From the NCBI GenBank assembly GCA_016787645.1, contig JAEUUF010000015.1, positions 186,001 to 250,000 on the forward strand: a DNA stretch of 64,000 nt, read 5' to 3'. The position numbers and the translations under genes were made by a program. Source of the DNA: Cyclobacteriaceae bacterium (lineage in GTDB: Bacteria > Bacteroidota > Bacteroidia > Cytophagales > Cyclobacteriaceae). Below are positions 9,763 to 18,615 of this stretch, one piece after another. Under the pieces are notes generated by a model, which was given only the letters and a program-made list of their open reading frames with translations, ran no database searches and was not told the DNA's origin. How positions within the stretch are numbered: the stretch's first letter is position 1; every line of letters begins with the position of its first letter.

Positions 9763-10941
9763 ATGAAGCCTGTTCTCACGGTCATCGTCTTTGCTCAATT
9801 CCTGTGTACGACGCTGTGGTTTGTAGGCAACGCCGTCATGCCTGAAGTGGTCAGCGCTTTTGGATTGGGAGAGTTATTCTTTGCTCACCAAACGAGCGCG
9901 GTCCAGTTCGGATTTATTTCAGGTACGCTGGTTTTCGCGGTCCTTACCTTGGCCGACCGGTTTTCGCCGTCCAAAGTTTTTTTCTTTAGTGCCGTTGCGG
10001 CAGCGGCTTTTAACCTCGGTATACTCAGCGAGTCCAACTCAGGACTCAGCATCCTCGTACTGCGGTACATGACCGGATTTTTCCTCGCGGGTATTTACCC
10101 GGTGGGCATGAAGATAACTGCGGATTACTTTGACAAAGGCCTCGGGAAATCATTGGGCTTCCTCGTGGGAGCGCTGGTCCTGGGTACAGCTTTTCCGCAT
10201 CTCCTCCGAGGTTATTTGGTTCAGTATCCCTGGATGTACATTATTGCCACGGCTTCCGCATTGGCGCTGATCGGTGGTGTGCTCATGGTCTGGCTGGTAC
10301 CCGACGGCCCCTATCGAAAAACTACCGGTAAGATTGACCTTACCGTTTTCTTCCAGGTCTTTCATAGCAGGTCATTCCGGAGCGCGGCTTTCGGCTACTT
10401 CGGGCATATGTGGGAACTGTACACGTTCTGGGCTTTTGTGCCACTCATGTTGGGCACATACGCAAGCACCTCCGGAGCTGAATGGAATATTTCACTGCTC
10501 AGTTTTCTGATCATTGGCGTTGGCAGCCTGGCCTGCGTAGGTGCGGGTTACTTGTCGGCAGAGATCGGTGAGCGCACCACAGCCGTATGGGCTTTGGCTG
10601 CATCGGGTATTTGTTGCCTCGTATCGCCACTGATGTTTGGTATCGACTCACCCTCCATCTTCCTTGCTTTTCTTCTCTTTTGGGGCATTGCGGTGATCGC
10701 CGACTCGCCGATGTTTTCGACTCTCGTGGCCAAGAATACGCACCCGCATCAACGGGGTACCGCACTGACCCTGGTAAACAGCATCGGATTTTTCATCACC
10801 ATCTTGAGCATCCAGGCGTTGAGCTCGATAGCCAAGGACCTTTCCGTTCAATATTTGTTTCTCTGGCTCGCGCCGGGACCGGTACTGGGATTGATTGCCC
10901 TGGCTTTGGGGCGCAAGCATGCCCACGATCCTACACTTTGA
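9763..10941 (+). CDS. MFS transporter
   Basis: A 392-aa polytopic membrane protein with about twelve hydrophobic segments in two halves, the layout of the major facilitator superfamily. LRYMTGFFLAGIYPVGMKI resembles the conserved fourth/fifth helix region of MFS permeases. It begins 5 bases after the MazG-like gene and is the last gene of that operon. With a D-Ala-D-Ala dipeptidase upstream, uptake of amino acids or small peptides is one possibility, but the sequence does not set the substrate. It converges with a small gene whose stop lies one base away. Confidence 0.8.
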   Translation: MKPVLTVIVFAQFLCTTLWFVGNAVMPEVVSAFGLGELFFAHQTSAVQFGFISGTLVFAVLTLADRFSPSKVFFFSAVAAAAFNLGILSESNSGLSILVLRYMTGFFLAGIYPVGMKITADYFDKGLGKSLGFLVGALVLGTAFPHLLRGYLVQYPWMYIIATASALALIGGVLMVWLVPDGPYRKTTGKIDLTVFFQVFHSRSFRSAAFGYFGHMWELYTFWAFVPLMLGTYASTSGAEWNISLLSFLIIGVGSLACVGAGYLSAEIGERTTAVWALAASGICCLVSPLMFGIDSPSIFLAFLLFWGIAVIADSPMFSTLVAKNTHPHQRGTALTLVNSIGFFITILSIQALSSIAKDLSVQYLFLWLAPGPVLGLIALALGRKHAHDPTL

Positions 10942-10942
10942 T

Positions 10943-11296
10943 TCAATACTCCCGCTTGTTTCCTTTTGCATCGGTAAGAGTAAGTTTACCGCCGTCTTTT
11001 TTTGCCAATCCGTGGATGACGGGATTGGTGTCCTCGTCGAGGAAAACAAAACCGGAACCCTCCGCAGAGGCTCCCATCTTCACCCGAATGATTCCACATT
11101 CATCCCGTAGGCGAAAGACCACTTCGCCGCTTGGCTCCACCTCAATGGTTGCTCGCTCCTTGTTTTGGGCGTCCACCAGGTGGAACTCACGGACGGTGAT
11201 ACTATCGAATTTTTCATTGGTGGACTGTCCGGCAAGGAGAATCCACAGCAAGGCATTGGTGAGAATGACTCCAAGAACCATGTGATGAGGCTTCAT
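10943..11296 (-). CDS. Conserved hypothetical protein with one N-terminal membrane segment
   Basis: A 117-aa product that I do not recognise by name. Residues 5-22 form one hydrophobic segment (signal or anchor). The rest is a beta-rich, acidic region with short repeats of the type REFHLVDAQNKERATIE, GIIRVKMG and GSGFVFLDEDTNPV, which read like beta-hairpins of a small barrel or solenoid. It would sit in the periplasm. It converges with the MFS gene and is divergent from the amidohydrolase gene at 11406. The coding sequence looks real, but function is unknown. Confidence 0.6.
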   Translation of the reverse strand: MKPHHMVLGVILTNALLWILLAGQSTNEKFDSITVREFHLVDAQNKERATIEVEPSGEVVFRLRDECGIIRVKMGASAEGSGFVFLDEDTNPVIHGLAKKDGGKLTLTDAKGNKREY

Positions 11297-11405
11297 AACC
11301 AGTTGTTTTCTATAAATATACCATTGCCGTAAGGGTAATTCTCAAGCGCTATTCATTGCCATTTCTGCCTAAAAGATTGTCCTTTGCCTGCACTAACCTT
11401 AGCTT

Positions 11406-13046
11406 ATGAAGAACAACGTCCTCCTGCTTGTCGCCGTACTCCTGCTGGGAGCGTGCGCAAAACACCCTACTGCGGACACATTCATCCGCGGCAAGATCTG
11501 GACAGGCAACCCCGCCAAGCCATGGGCAGAAGCGATGGCCATCAAGGGAGACACCCTGGTGGCGGTCGGGAGCGGTCCGGAGGTCAGCCCATGGATTGGT
11601 GACAGCACCACGGTGATCGCCTTGCCAGCTGGCCAACTGGTGACCCCTGGGTTTATAGACACGCATACTCACTTCGTCGACGGCGGATTTCGACTTTCCT
11701 CCGTCCAACTCCGCGACGCAAAAACACGGGAGGAATTTGTCCAGCATATTGCGGACTATGCGAACACGGTGCCCGCCGGTACGTGGATCATGGGAGGAGA
11801 CTGGGATAACCAGAATTGGGGTGGCGAATTGCCCGAGCGCGGTTGGATCGATGCGGTGACACCCAACCACCCGGTTTGGATTAACCGCCTTGATGGCCAT
11901 ATGTCGCTGGCCAATTCGGCTGCACTGAAGGTGGCGGGCATTACGGACAAAGTGAAGGATGTTCCTGGTGGCGCGATCGAACGAAAGAACGGTCAGCTAA
12001 CCGGCGTATTCAAGGACAACGCCATGAGCTTAATTGATAGGGTGGTTCCGCCTGCCTCCGAAGTTCAGGAGGATCGAGCTCTTGATGCGGCGATGAACTA
12101 CGTTGCATCGAAGGGTGTTACCTCCGCCCACAATATGTCCGGCTACTGGCAGGCTTTCGAGCGGGCTCGTCAGCAAAACCGCCTGATCACCCGTATTTAT
12201 GCCGGTACCACGCTCGACAACTGGCGGAACCTCGACGCCAGGATCAAATCGCAGGGAAGGGGAGACGCATGGTTGCGGTTTGGCAACGTGAAGCAATTTG
12301 TGGATGGCTCGCTGGGATCGCATACGGCGGCATTCTTCAAACCCTTCGCAGATGCGCCAAATGATTCGGGGTTCTATTTGACACCTCCCGATGAACTTTA
12401 CCGGGGTATTAAGTCGGCCGACAGTGCAGGCCTGCACCTGATGGTACATGCCATCGGTGACAAGGGTATTCGTACGCTGCTGGATATTTATGAGCGGGTT
12501 CAGAAAGAGAACGGCCCGCGCGACCGTCGCTTCCGGATTGAACACCTTCAACACATTCATCCGGCCGATATCCCCAGGCTTAAGACCTTGGGTGTGATCG
12601 CCAGCATGCAGCCCTATCATGCCATTGACGACGGGCGTTTCGCGGAAAAATACCTTGGCTACGAACGGTGCAAGACTACCTATGCGTTCAAGTCATTGAT
12701 GGATGCCGGCGCCACCGTGGCGTTTGGCAGTGATTGGTTTGTTGCTCCCCCTACGCCCCTGGAAGGAATCTATGCTGCAGTCACCCGACGGACCCTCGAT
12801 GACAAGAACCCCGATGGCTGGGTTCCGGAACAAAAGATTACCGTTGAACAAGCATTGCAGGCCTACACCCTCAATGCTGCCTACGCTTCCTTCGAAGAAA
12901 AGATCAAAGGTTCCTTGGAGCCCGGGAAGTTGGCTGACTTTGTAATCCTGGAAAAGGATATCACAGCCATCGACCCGGTAGCTATCCGCGACGTGAAAGT
13001 TCTTCGGACGGTGGTAGGAGGAAAAGTGGTCTACGTAATGAAGTGA
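11406..13046 (+). CDS. Amidohydrolase lipoprotein, YtcJ-like family
   Basis: The 546-aa product starts with a lipoprotein signal: a hydrophobic stretch ending LLLGAC, so Cys17 should be lipidated. GFIDTHTHF near residue 90 is the metal-binding HxH motif of the amidohydrolase superfamily. HAIGDKG, FRIEHLQHIHPAD and AFGSDWFVAPPTPL supply the later histidines and the catalytic aspartate. The C-terminal GSLEPGKLADFVILEKD closes the composite beta-sandwich. The family hydrolyses C-N bonds in amides or related compounds; the substrate here is not known. It would be anchored to the envelope. The gene stands alone and converges with comB. Confidence 0.88.
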   Translation: MKNNVLLLVAVLLLGACAKHPTADTFIRGKIWTGNPAKPWAEAMAIKGDTLVAVGSGPEVSPWIGDSTTVIALPAGQLVTPGFIDTHTHFVDGGFRLSSVQLRDAKTREEFVQHIADYANTVPAGTWIMGGDWDNQNWGGELPERGWIDAVTPNHPVWINRLDGHMSLANSAALKVAGITDKVKDVPGGAIERKNGQLTGVFKDNAMSLIDRVVPPASEVQEDRALDAAMNYVASKGVTSAHNMSGYWQAFERARQQNRLITRIYAGTTLDNWRNLDARIKSQGRGDAWLRFGNVKQFVDGSLGSHTAAFFKPFADAPNDSGFYLTPPDELYRGIKSADSAGLHLMVHAIGDKGIRTLLDIYERVQKENGPRDRRFRIEHLQHIHPADIPRLKTLGVIASMQPYHAIDDGRFAEKYLGYERCKTTYAFKSLMDAGATVAFGSDWFVAPPTPLEGIYAAVTRRTLDDKNPDGWVPEQKITVEQALQAYTLNAAYASFEEKIKGSLEPGKLADFVILEKDITAIDPVAIRDVKVLRTVVGGKVVYVMK

Positions 13047-13058
13047 CCGTGGGTAACC

Positions 13059-13763
13059 CTAGATGAGGGTGAGCACTCCTTGTTTTAGCTTGGGCAGGAC
13101 GTCGTACTGATCGATCGTCAGACAGTATTCAATATCCTTGTGAATATCGAGCTTGTCGAGTCGCTTGACATGGGATGAGTTTTTCAGGTACGTGACCATG
13201 TCATCCTTGGCGTCATTGTACAGCTGTTGTGCAATCAGCGGAGCATCACAGTCAGGTTCGATGTGATTGCGCAACCGGTCAATGACGGCCCCGGCGAAGA
13301 GCGTGTCTTCCAGGTTGACTTTCCCTTTCCAGCCGGCACACACGATCAGCACGTTATTTTCTCCGAAGAGCAAGTATTTCACCACCGTCGACAGGTTGAG
13401 AAAGGATCCAATGATTACTTTGTGTGCCTCCTTGGATTTTTCGATGGCTTGTGTGCCATTGGTAGTAGTGAAGGCGATGCGTTTGTGTCGGATGTCGGGC
13501 CCCATGTACTCATATGGAGAATTTCCTTTATCGAACCCTTCTACTTTTTTCCCATCACGCTCCCCGGAAATAATGAAACCTTTGTGACGCATCATGCGGC
13601 AGGTATTGAGGTCTGCCACAGGTGTAATGGTTTCTATCCCATGGGCAAATGCCGTCACCATGCATGAAGTGGCCCGGAGGATGTCCACAACAACAACCGT
13701 GCGATCCCTCACCTTGTACAGGTGCATAAGTTCAGGGCTGAGGCAGACGTCGATCGTTTTCAT
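13059..13763 (-). CDS. comB: 2-phosphosulfolactate phosphatase
   Basis: From the ATG at 13763 the product has 234 aa and begins KTIDVCLSPELM; a longer reading up to 13820 would run into the transposase gene and adds no family sequence. VVVVDILRATS, SGERDGKKVEGFDKGNSP and TTTNGTQAI are the conserved blocks of the ComB family, with DILRATS binding Mg2+. The enzyme dephosphorylates 2-phosphosulfolactate, a step of coenzyme M synthesis in archaea; in Bacteroidota it is thought to serve sulfolactate or sulfonate metabolism. No other gene of that route is adjacent. Confidence 0.85.
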   Translation of the reverse strand: MKTIDVCLSPELMHLYKVRDRTVVVVDILRATSCMVTAFAHGIETITPVADLNTCRMMRHKGFIISGERDGKKVEGFDKGNSPYEYMGPDIRHKRIAFTTTNGTQAIEKSKEAHKVIIGSFLNLSTVVKYLLFGENNVLIVCAGWKGKVNLEDTLFAGAVIDRLRNHIEPDCDAPLIAQQLYNDAKDDMVTYLKNSSHVKRLDKLDIHKDIEYCLTIDQYDVLPKLKQGVLTLI

Positions 13764-13806
13764 GGGCCCCAAAGGTGGCGAATCGGAGGCGGTTTGGCAA
13801 TGGGGG

Positions 13807-14235
13807 TTAGCCTGGTACAACCCCCAATTCCTTAATCATCTCTGTATACTCCTGCATGAATGTTTTGTTTTTATGGTGACTTTCTTGATGATCAATATAG
13901 TGGCTCACCGAGGGTAAATCAGATTCACTTATAGAGGCAGCAAAATATTCATCCTGCCAGCTAAATCTTTCCGAAATGAGGTTTTCCTTATTAATCCAAT
14001 AAGAGGATTCCCCTTTGATCAGTTGAATGACTTTTGAAATAGGCAGGTCATTAGGCAGTCGAAATAAAACGTGTGTGTGATCGAAGTATCCATTGATGCG
14101 GTCAATGAGTATTCCTTTCCTTAGGGAGTTTGCTTTGATATGATCAAACACAACCTGCCTCACAGGTTGAATGAGATATGGCCTTCTTTGTTCAGTTGAC
14201 CAAACAGCATGAATCCAGACCTTTAGATAGGGCAT
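13807..14235 (-). CDS. REP-associated tyrosine transposase (IS200/IS605 Y1 family)
   Basis: A 142-aa protein from ATG 14235, beginning with PYLKVWIHAVWST, the usual N-terminus of this family; a start at 14292 would add 19 unrelated residues. YFDHTHVLFRL carries the paired histidines of the HUH site. SHYIDHQESHH near the C-terminus carries the catalytic tyrosine and following helix. Such single-strand nickases recognise hairpins at their element ends. Here the gene is followed upstream (14323-14474) by four palindromes in mirrored order, as expected for a RAYT and its REP pair rather than a complete insertion sequence. The 43-base gap to comB holds nothing special. Confidence 0.85.
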   Translation of the reverse strand: MPYLKVWIHAVWSTEQRRPYLIQPVRQVVFDHIKANSLRKGILIDRINGYFDHTHVLFRLPNDLPISKVIQLIKGESSYWINKENLISERFSWQDEYFAASISESDLPSVSHYIDHQESHHKNKTFMQEYTEMIKELGVVPG

Positions 14236-14357
14236 AGCGTTAACTATTGGATTCAAATTTCGCGCTAAACTGATAGCCCTGCTAAAATTCATTTGCAGGT
14301 TTTCATGATGATTTCTGGAATTGGGCTAAAGCCCGGTTGGTGACAAGTGTCATTTAT

Positions 14358-14377
14358 CCACGCCCTGAAGGGCGTGG
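14358..14377 (+). repeat. REP-like hairpin, left copy
   Basis: CCACGCCCTGAAGGGCGTGG: a 9-bp stem around GA. It is the exact reverse complement of 14418-14437, and the flanks also agree partly (AT before and C after in matching orientation). Confidence 0.8.
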
Positions 14378-14417
14378 CAATAGGTAATATTCATGTTTTG
14401 TTGGGTTGAGAATATAG

Positions 14418-14437
14418 CCACGCCCTTCAGGGCGTGG
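14418..14437 (-). repeat. REP-like hairpin, right (inverted) copy
   Basis: CCACGCCCTTCAGGGCGTGG, the exact reverse complement of the copy at 14358-14377, 40 bases away. Together they make a potential long cruciform. Confidence 0.8.
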
Positions 14438-14491
14438 ATCTTGAGTTCTGAAAAGATATTTGGACTTCAGTCCATCACTCAATCATGGCGA

Positions 14492-15580
14492 TCAATCCTG
14501 AATCAACGGCAACTTATGCACTTTGGCTTTCAGCAATTTTCCGCGCACATCCACGAAGATTTCTGAACCTGCTGCTGAAAATGCAGTGGTCACATAACCC
14601 AGCCCAATCCCAATCCCCAGCATGGGTGACATGGTGCCCGAGGTTACTTTGCCAATTTCGTTTCCTGTTGCATCGCGGAGGATGTAATCGTGGCGGGGAA
14701 TACCCTTATCCACCATGCGGAAACCAACCAGCTTACGCTTCACACCGGATTCTTTTTGCGCCTTGAGGTTCGCGCTGTTGGTAAACTCCTTGGTGAATTT
14801 CGTAATCCAGCCCAATCCTGCTTCCAGCGGCGAAGTGGTGTCGTCAATATCGTTGCCATACAGGCAGAAGCCCATCTCCAGCCGCAGTGTGTCGCGGGCA
14901 CCGAGACCGATGGGTTTGATGTTCTCTTCCTTGCCGGCCTCAAAAATGGCGTTCCAGGTCTTTTCTGCAGACGACTTGCTGACGTAAATCTCAAAACCTC
15001 CGGCACCCGTGTAGCCGGTGTTGCTGATGATGACTTCCGCTACACCCGCGAAGGTGCCAATGGCGAAATGGTAATACGGAATATCTGCGAGGCTAACCGC
15101 CGTGAGTTTCTGAAGTACGCTCGCCGCTTTAGGTCCTTGCACGGCAAACAAACAAATGTCTTCGGAGATATTCTTCATCTCGGCGCCCTTGGTATTAAAG
15201 CGCGAGATCCAGTTCCAGTCCTTGTCGATATTGGAGGCGTTAACGACAACGAGGTAATCGTTTTCTTTCTTCTTGTAAATGATGAGGTCGTCCACGATTC
15301 CGCCGGTTTCATTAGGCAGGCAGGAATATTGGGCCTGGCCATCCACCAGCTTGCTGGCATCGTTGCTGGTTACCCGTTGGATGAGGTCCAACGCTTGCGG
15401 GCCGCGGATGGTGAATTCGCCCATGTGGGAGACGTCAAAAACACCAACTCCTTTGCGGACCGTCATATGCTCCTCGATATCGGAACTGTAACGGACGGGC
15501 ATCAGGTAACCGGCGAAGGGTACCATTTTGCCACCTAATCTTTCATGAAGAGATTCGAGGGGAATGTGTTTGACTTCCAT
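14492..15580 (-). CDS. gcvT: Aminomethyltransferase (glycine cleavage T-protein)
   Basis: A 362-aa product, the normal length of T-protein. [25 protein letters not shown] and [16 protein letters not shown] are family blocks; the last includes the folate-binding region, and the C-terminal part (GMSP-like [16 protein letters not shown]) is the T-protein C-domain. It transfers the methylene carbon from aminomethyl-lipoyl H-protein to tetrahydrofolate and releases ammonia. The H and P proteins are not in this window. A TACCTTTG box sits 21 bases upstream of the start codon. Its 3' end adjoins the REP palindromes. Confidence 0.95.
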   Translation of the reverse strand: MEVKHIPLESLHERLGGKMVPFAGYLMPVRYSSDIEEHMTVRKGVGVFDVSHMGEFTIRGPQALDLIQRVTSNDASKLVDGQAQYSCLPNETGGIVDDLIIYKKKENDYLVVVNASNIDKDWNWISRFNTKGAEMKNISEDICLFAVQGPKAASVLQKLTAVSLADIPYYHFAIGTFAGVAEVIISNTGYTGAGGFEIYVSKSSAEKTWNAIFEAGKEENIKPIGLGARDTLRLEMGFCLYGNDIDDTTSPLEAGLGWITKFTKEFTNSANLKAQKESGVKRKLVGFRMVDKGIPRHDYILRDATGNEIGKVTSGTMSPMLGIGIGLGYVTTAFSAAGSEIFVDVRGKLLKAKVHKLPLIQD

Positions 15581-15600
15581 ACGCAGGGGAATTGGGTGCG

Positions 15601-15608
15601 CAAAGGTA
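15601..15608 (-). promoter_or_regulatory. Candidate Bacteroidota -7 element for gcvT
   Basis: On the minus strand this reads TACCTTTG, matching the phylum -7 consensus TAnnTTTG, and is followed by GCGCACCC. It lies 21 bases before the gcvT start codon, which would give a short leader. No convincing TTG -33 element is seen at 19-21 bases. Confidence 0.4.
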
Positions 15609-15619
15609 AAGAATACCCC

Positions 15620-18601
15620 TCATTGAAGGAGCAGGCCGGAAAGCTGATTTTCGGTGACATATTTCCTAAACGCTTCGGCGGAGATCAGGCCCTGTAAGGT
15701 TTGCAGGGCATCAGCGGCATATTGATCAAAGCCCCTTGCCAGGGCTACCGGGACGTACGCCTTCAGAATCTTAACCGACTTTGGATTCACTTGTAGCGCT
15801 TCTGACAAGATATGGTAGGACTGACGGACATCGCCGAGAAAGAACTTGGAGGCAGTGACTATCCCATCATCGAAATACCAGTTGTTCCGGGCAAGCCACT
15901 CAAACCGCTGACGGGCAACGTTGGTATCACCAGCGGTCCAATACTTCAGGCCTTCGTAGTAGATTCGTTCACTTTCACGGTAAGGCCCGAAGAGAATACC
16001 CTGGTCAATAATTTTATATAGTTCATCAATACGTCCCTGGGCGGCGAGGAGCTGCAGTTCGAAGTATTTCACCTCGGCAAACAGTTCCGTGTCGCGAAGG
16101 TGTAATCCCTGCAAGTGCCCATATTGCCGGGCAGCGAGGATGGTTTCATCAATCGTGAAATATCGGCGTGCCCGATTCAAGAAGGCCTTGGCTCGCAAGT
16201 CTTCATCCTTGATCTGACCGGCGAGCCGGTTAAAAAGGGTTGAGTCAGACAGGGGAATGCGATATAGCGTGTAGTAGAGTTTCTCTGTTTCTGTGAGATC
16301 GTTGAACCAGGCTGCCGGTGCACCGAGTACTCGCTTCATACTTTCGGCCCGTGCCCGCAGCGTGGTGTCCTGGCGATGACTGATCGTATCCCAGGCTACG
16401 ATGGCTTCGTCAATGCGTCCTTCTTCGGCGAGACACACAGCGTTAGCGAGCGAAGCGGGTGTGAAATTGTGGTTAAGCGCATAAAGGAAATAGCTGATCG
16501 CCACATCGTGTTTGCCCTGGTCCATCGCCATGAGGCCGAGGATGTAGTTGTTGGCACCTTCCTGGGTGCCAAGAAATACGGCTTCTTGCATCAACTGAAC
16601 AGCCCGATTCACCTGGCCGGCGGCATAGCAGGCTTTTGCGGCGGCGGGTAAAATCATGTGCCGGAAGGGAAGGTTGTACGGCTTCCTAGCGAGCAGCACG
16701 CAGGATGAAATGTAACTGGTATCAATACGGTTGGTTTGATTGGTAAGGAAGTTGGCAACCCAGGAGGCGGAAAAAAGATCGAAGACCGAATCTGCAGGAA
16801 GTTCAACTGTCGCCTCTATCGGGCGCCCGAGGTGATTGGCAAATGCCAGCGCATTGCTCTTCACCGCGATGACGCTGCCCTCAGTTTCCAGCAAGCTTGA
16901 GTCAGATCGGTCGGGTGACAGGGACTTTGCCTTCAAACCGAGCAGGTTCAACCGGGCGGTATTCCGTGTCCGGGTATCTGACTCCGCTTTTCGGAAGTAG
17001 TAACTGGCTGAGTCGACCATCCCTACCCTGGAATAAGCAAGGCCAAGGTTATTGAGGATTACGCCACTTTGAGGGAATTTCTTTTTTGCTTTCCGCAACA
17101 GCATGATTTCCTCATAGGCATTTCCCGATAGCAGGTAGAGGTGATCAGTATTGAGAAAGGTAAATTCAGTAGGCTGAAAGCGGTTGGCGTCGACGGAATA
17201 GTTGAGCTGCTTGGAAAAGTTTCCATTGAAGCTCTCCAATTCGGCGAGGGCGGTGGAGGCGTGCTGGTTGTAGGTGGAATAGATGTGAGCCCGCTGGTAG
17301 TAGGTCAGTGATTTGGCTTCAGACTCACCCGCATACAGATCGCCGAGCGCAGTGTAATACCCGGAAGTAAAGTGATTAATGTGGGCCATCCAATTGTTGT
17401 AGAATACCAGGGCCAGCGTAAAGACAAGCCCGGCAAACCGGTAGGTGAAATACGGCATCACCGTCGGTTTGTAAAGGACTTTTGGCACGGACAGGTTTTT
17501 CTCAAACACGCCCAGGAAGTTGGAGATCACATACAATAGAAACATCATTCCATAGCCGATGTGTGCGTAGAGTGTGAGATCGCTCAATGAAAGCAACACC
17601 ACATCGTTGGCGGTGGCCATGAGGTACGCATAGGTAGCCATAGACAGTGTGGCAAAGGCGAGGATAAAGGTTACCAGCAGTACATCACTACCGAGGAGCG
17701 ATTCATAAACGGGTGCGCGTTGTCGTATGGTCCAAACCGTAAGAAGAGCAGAGACGGCCAGCAGAACAAACGACGGTACGGCATAGTCCCAATCCATCCA
17801 GGCAATGCGGTTGAGGTATGCCAGCCACAGGTTTAGCAGGTAGATGATTGATATGAAAATGAACTGTCGTAACCCGTGTGTTTTTGAACTGGAGATAGCC
17901 AGCGATACAAATGAGGCTACCACCTGGTGTGCGATCAGGATGATGAAGACTACCACAAGTACGAGGGCAGATGGTATTGTATTGACCGCCAGCAACCGCA
18001 GTGGATGACTGGCTTCAGCAGCCCAAACAACAAAAAAGCCGGTAACTGCGCCGATGAACAGGAATACTACGACGCGTTCGTCGAGTCGGGCGAAAGTGCG
18101 AAAAAACTGGTAATAGAAAAGGAGACCGAAGTACAGGGCAATTACCGGTAATCCGGCATAGCGACTATCGAAACCAAAAAGAAGCAAAGCATCCCACCGA
18201 AAAGTCGACAACAAGAATGCGGTGATCATGGTGCCGACATAAAACCAGAACCGCGGCAAGGTGGAAACAATGGATAGCAGGACGGTGAGACAAAGACTGT
18301 ATAGCAAGAAGTATCCGTCGAGGGCAACCTGATTCAGTTGCAACGGATTGCCCATCCATCGTTCGAAGACAATGTAGTTTTCGCCACTGATCGTGAACTC
18401 GAGGTTGCCCCGCTCAAACGCATAGAGTGGAAGCCCCTGCGTTTGAAGTTCCTGGAGTTGTTGCCAGGTGAATACGGGCCACGGGTAGACGAAGAATAGA
18501 AGGACGGCCACTAGCATAGCCGCGAAGAAAATAATGCTTAGAAGATTGGGCAGGTTCCGGTCGGCACGTGGCCACGAAACATCATTGAAAAAAGGAGTCA
18601 T
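15620..18601 (-). CDS. Large polytopic membrane protein with C-terminal TPR domain, unknown function
   Basis: A 993-aa protein I cannot name. The first about 420 residues contain roughly ten hydrophobic segments (for example LLSIIFFAAMLVAVLLFF and FIFISIIYLLNLWLAYL), so it lies in the inner membrane. The remaining about 570 residues are helical and TPR-like, including SGVILNNLGLAYSRVGMVD near the middle and VNRAVQLMQEAVFLGTQEG later. This layout recalls O-antigen-ligase-like or oligosaccharyltransferase-like membrane proteins with TPR tails, but no catalytic motif is recognised. It is 14 bases downstream of gatC and so probably co-transcribed with plsC-gatC. Confidence 0.7.
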   Translation of the reverse strand: MTPFFNDVSWPRADRNLPNLLSIIFFAAMLVAVLLFFVYPWPVFTWQQLQELQTQGLPLYAFERGNLEFTISGENYIVFERWMGNPLQLNQVALDGYFLLYSLCLTVLLSIVSTLPRFWFYVGTMITAFLLSTFRWDALLLFGFDSRYAGLPVIALYFGLLFYYQFFRTFARLDERVVVFLFIGAVTGFFVVWAAEASHPLRLLAVNTIPSALVLVVVFIILIAHQVVASFVSLAISSSKTHGLRQFIFISIIYLLNLWLAYLNRIAWMDWDYAVPSFVLLAVSALLTVWTIRQRAPVYESLLGSDVLLVTFILAFATLSMATYAYLMATANDVVLLSLSDLTLYAHIGYGMMFLLYVISNFLGVFEKNLSVPKVLYKPTVMPYFTYRFAGLVFTLALVFYNNWMAHINHFTSGYYTALGDLYAGESEAKSLTYYQRAHIYSTYNQHASTALAELESFNGNFSKQLNYSVDANRFQPTEFTFLNTDHLYLLSGNAYEEIMLLRKAKKKFPQSGVILNNLGLAYSRVGMVDSASYYFRKAESDTRTRNTARLNLLGLKAKSLSPDRSDSSLLETEGSVIAVKSNALAFANHLGRPIEATVELPADSVFDLFSASWVANFLTNQTNRIDTSYISSCVLLARKPYNLPFRHMILPAAAKACYAAGQVNRAVQLMQEAVFLGTQEGANNYILGLMAMDQGKHDVAISYFLYALNHNFTPASLANAVCLAEEGRIDEAIVAWDTISHRQDTTLRARAESMKRVLGAPAAWFNDLTETEKLYYTLYRIPLSDSTLFNRLAGQIKDEDLRAKAFLNRARRYFTIDETILAARQYGHLQGLHLRDTELFAEVKYFELQLLAAQGRIDELYKIIDQGILFGPYRESERIYYEGLKYWTAGDTNVARQRFEWLARNNWYFDDGIVTASKFFLGDVRQSYHILSEALQVNPKSVKILKAYVPVALARGFDQYAADALQTLQGLISAEAFRKYVTENQLSGLLLQ

Positions 18602-18615
18602 CGGCGGTTGCCAGG

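Larger units (their letters stand above)
14323..14474. repeat. REP-like palindrome cluster (two mirrored hairpin pairs)
   Basis: The block holds, in order, a 12-base palindrome GGGCTAAAGCCC (14323-14334), a 20-base hairpin (14358-14377), the exact reverse complement of that hairpin (14418-14437), and TGGACTTCAGTCCA (14461-14474). The order small-large, large-small gives an inverted pair, like a bacterial interspersed mosaic element. It lies next to the Y1 transposase gene, the classic RAYT arrangement, and just past the 3' end of gcvT. Confidence 0.8.

Noticed and set aside
13807-14474. A complete IS200/IS605 insertion sequence
   Set aside because: The palindromes lie on one side only and in mirrored pairs; no matching end is seen beyond the transposase 3' end.
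14690-15538. A 282-codon open frame on the plus strand
   Set aside because: It is antisense to gcvT, which has full family motifs; the antisense product shows none.
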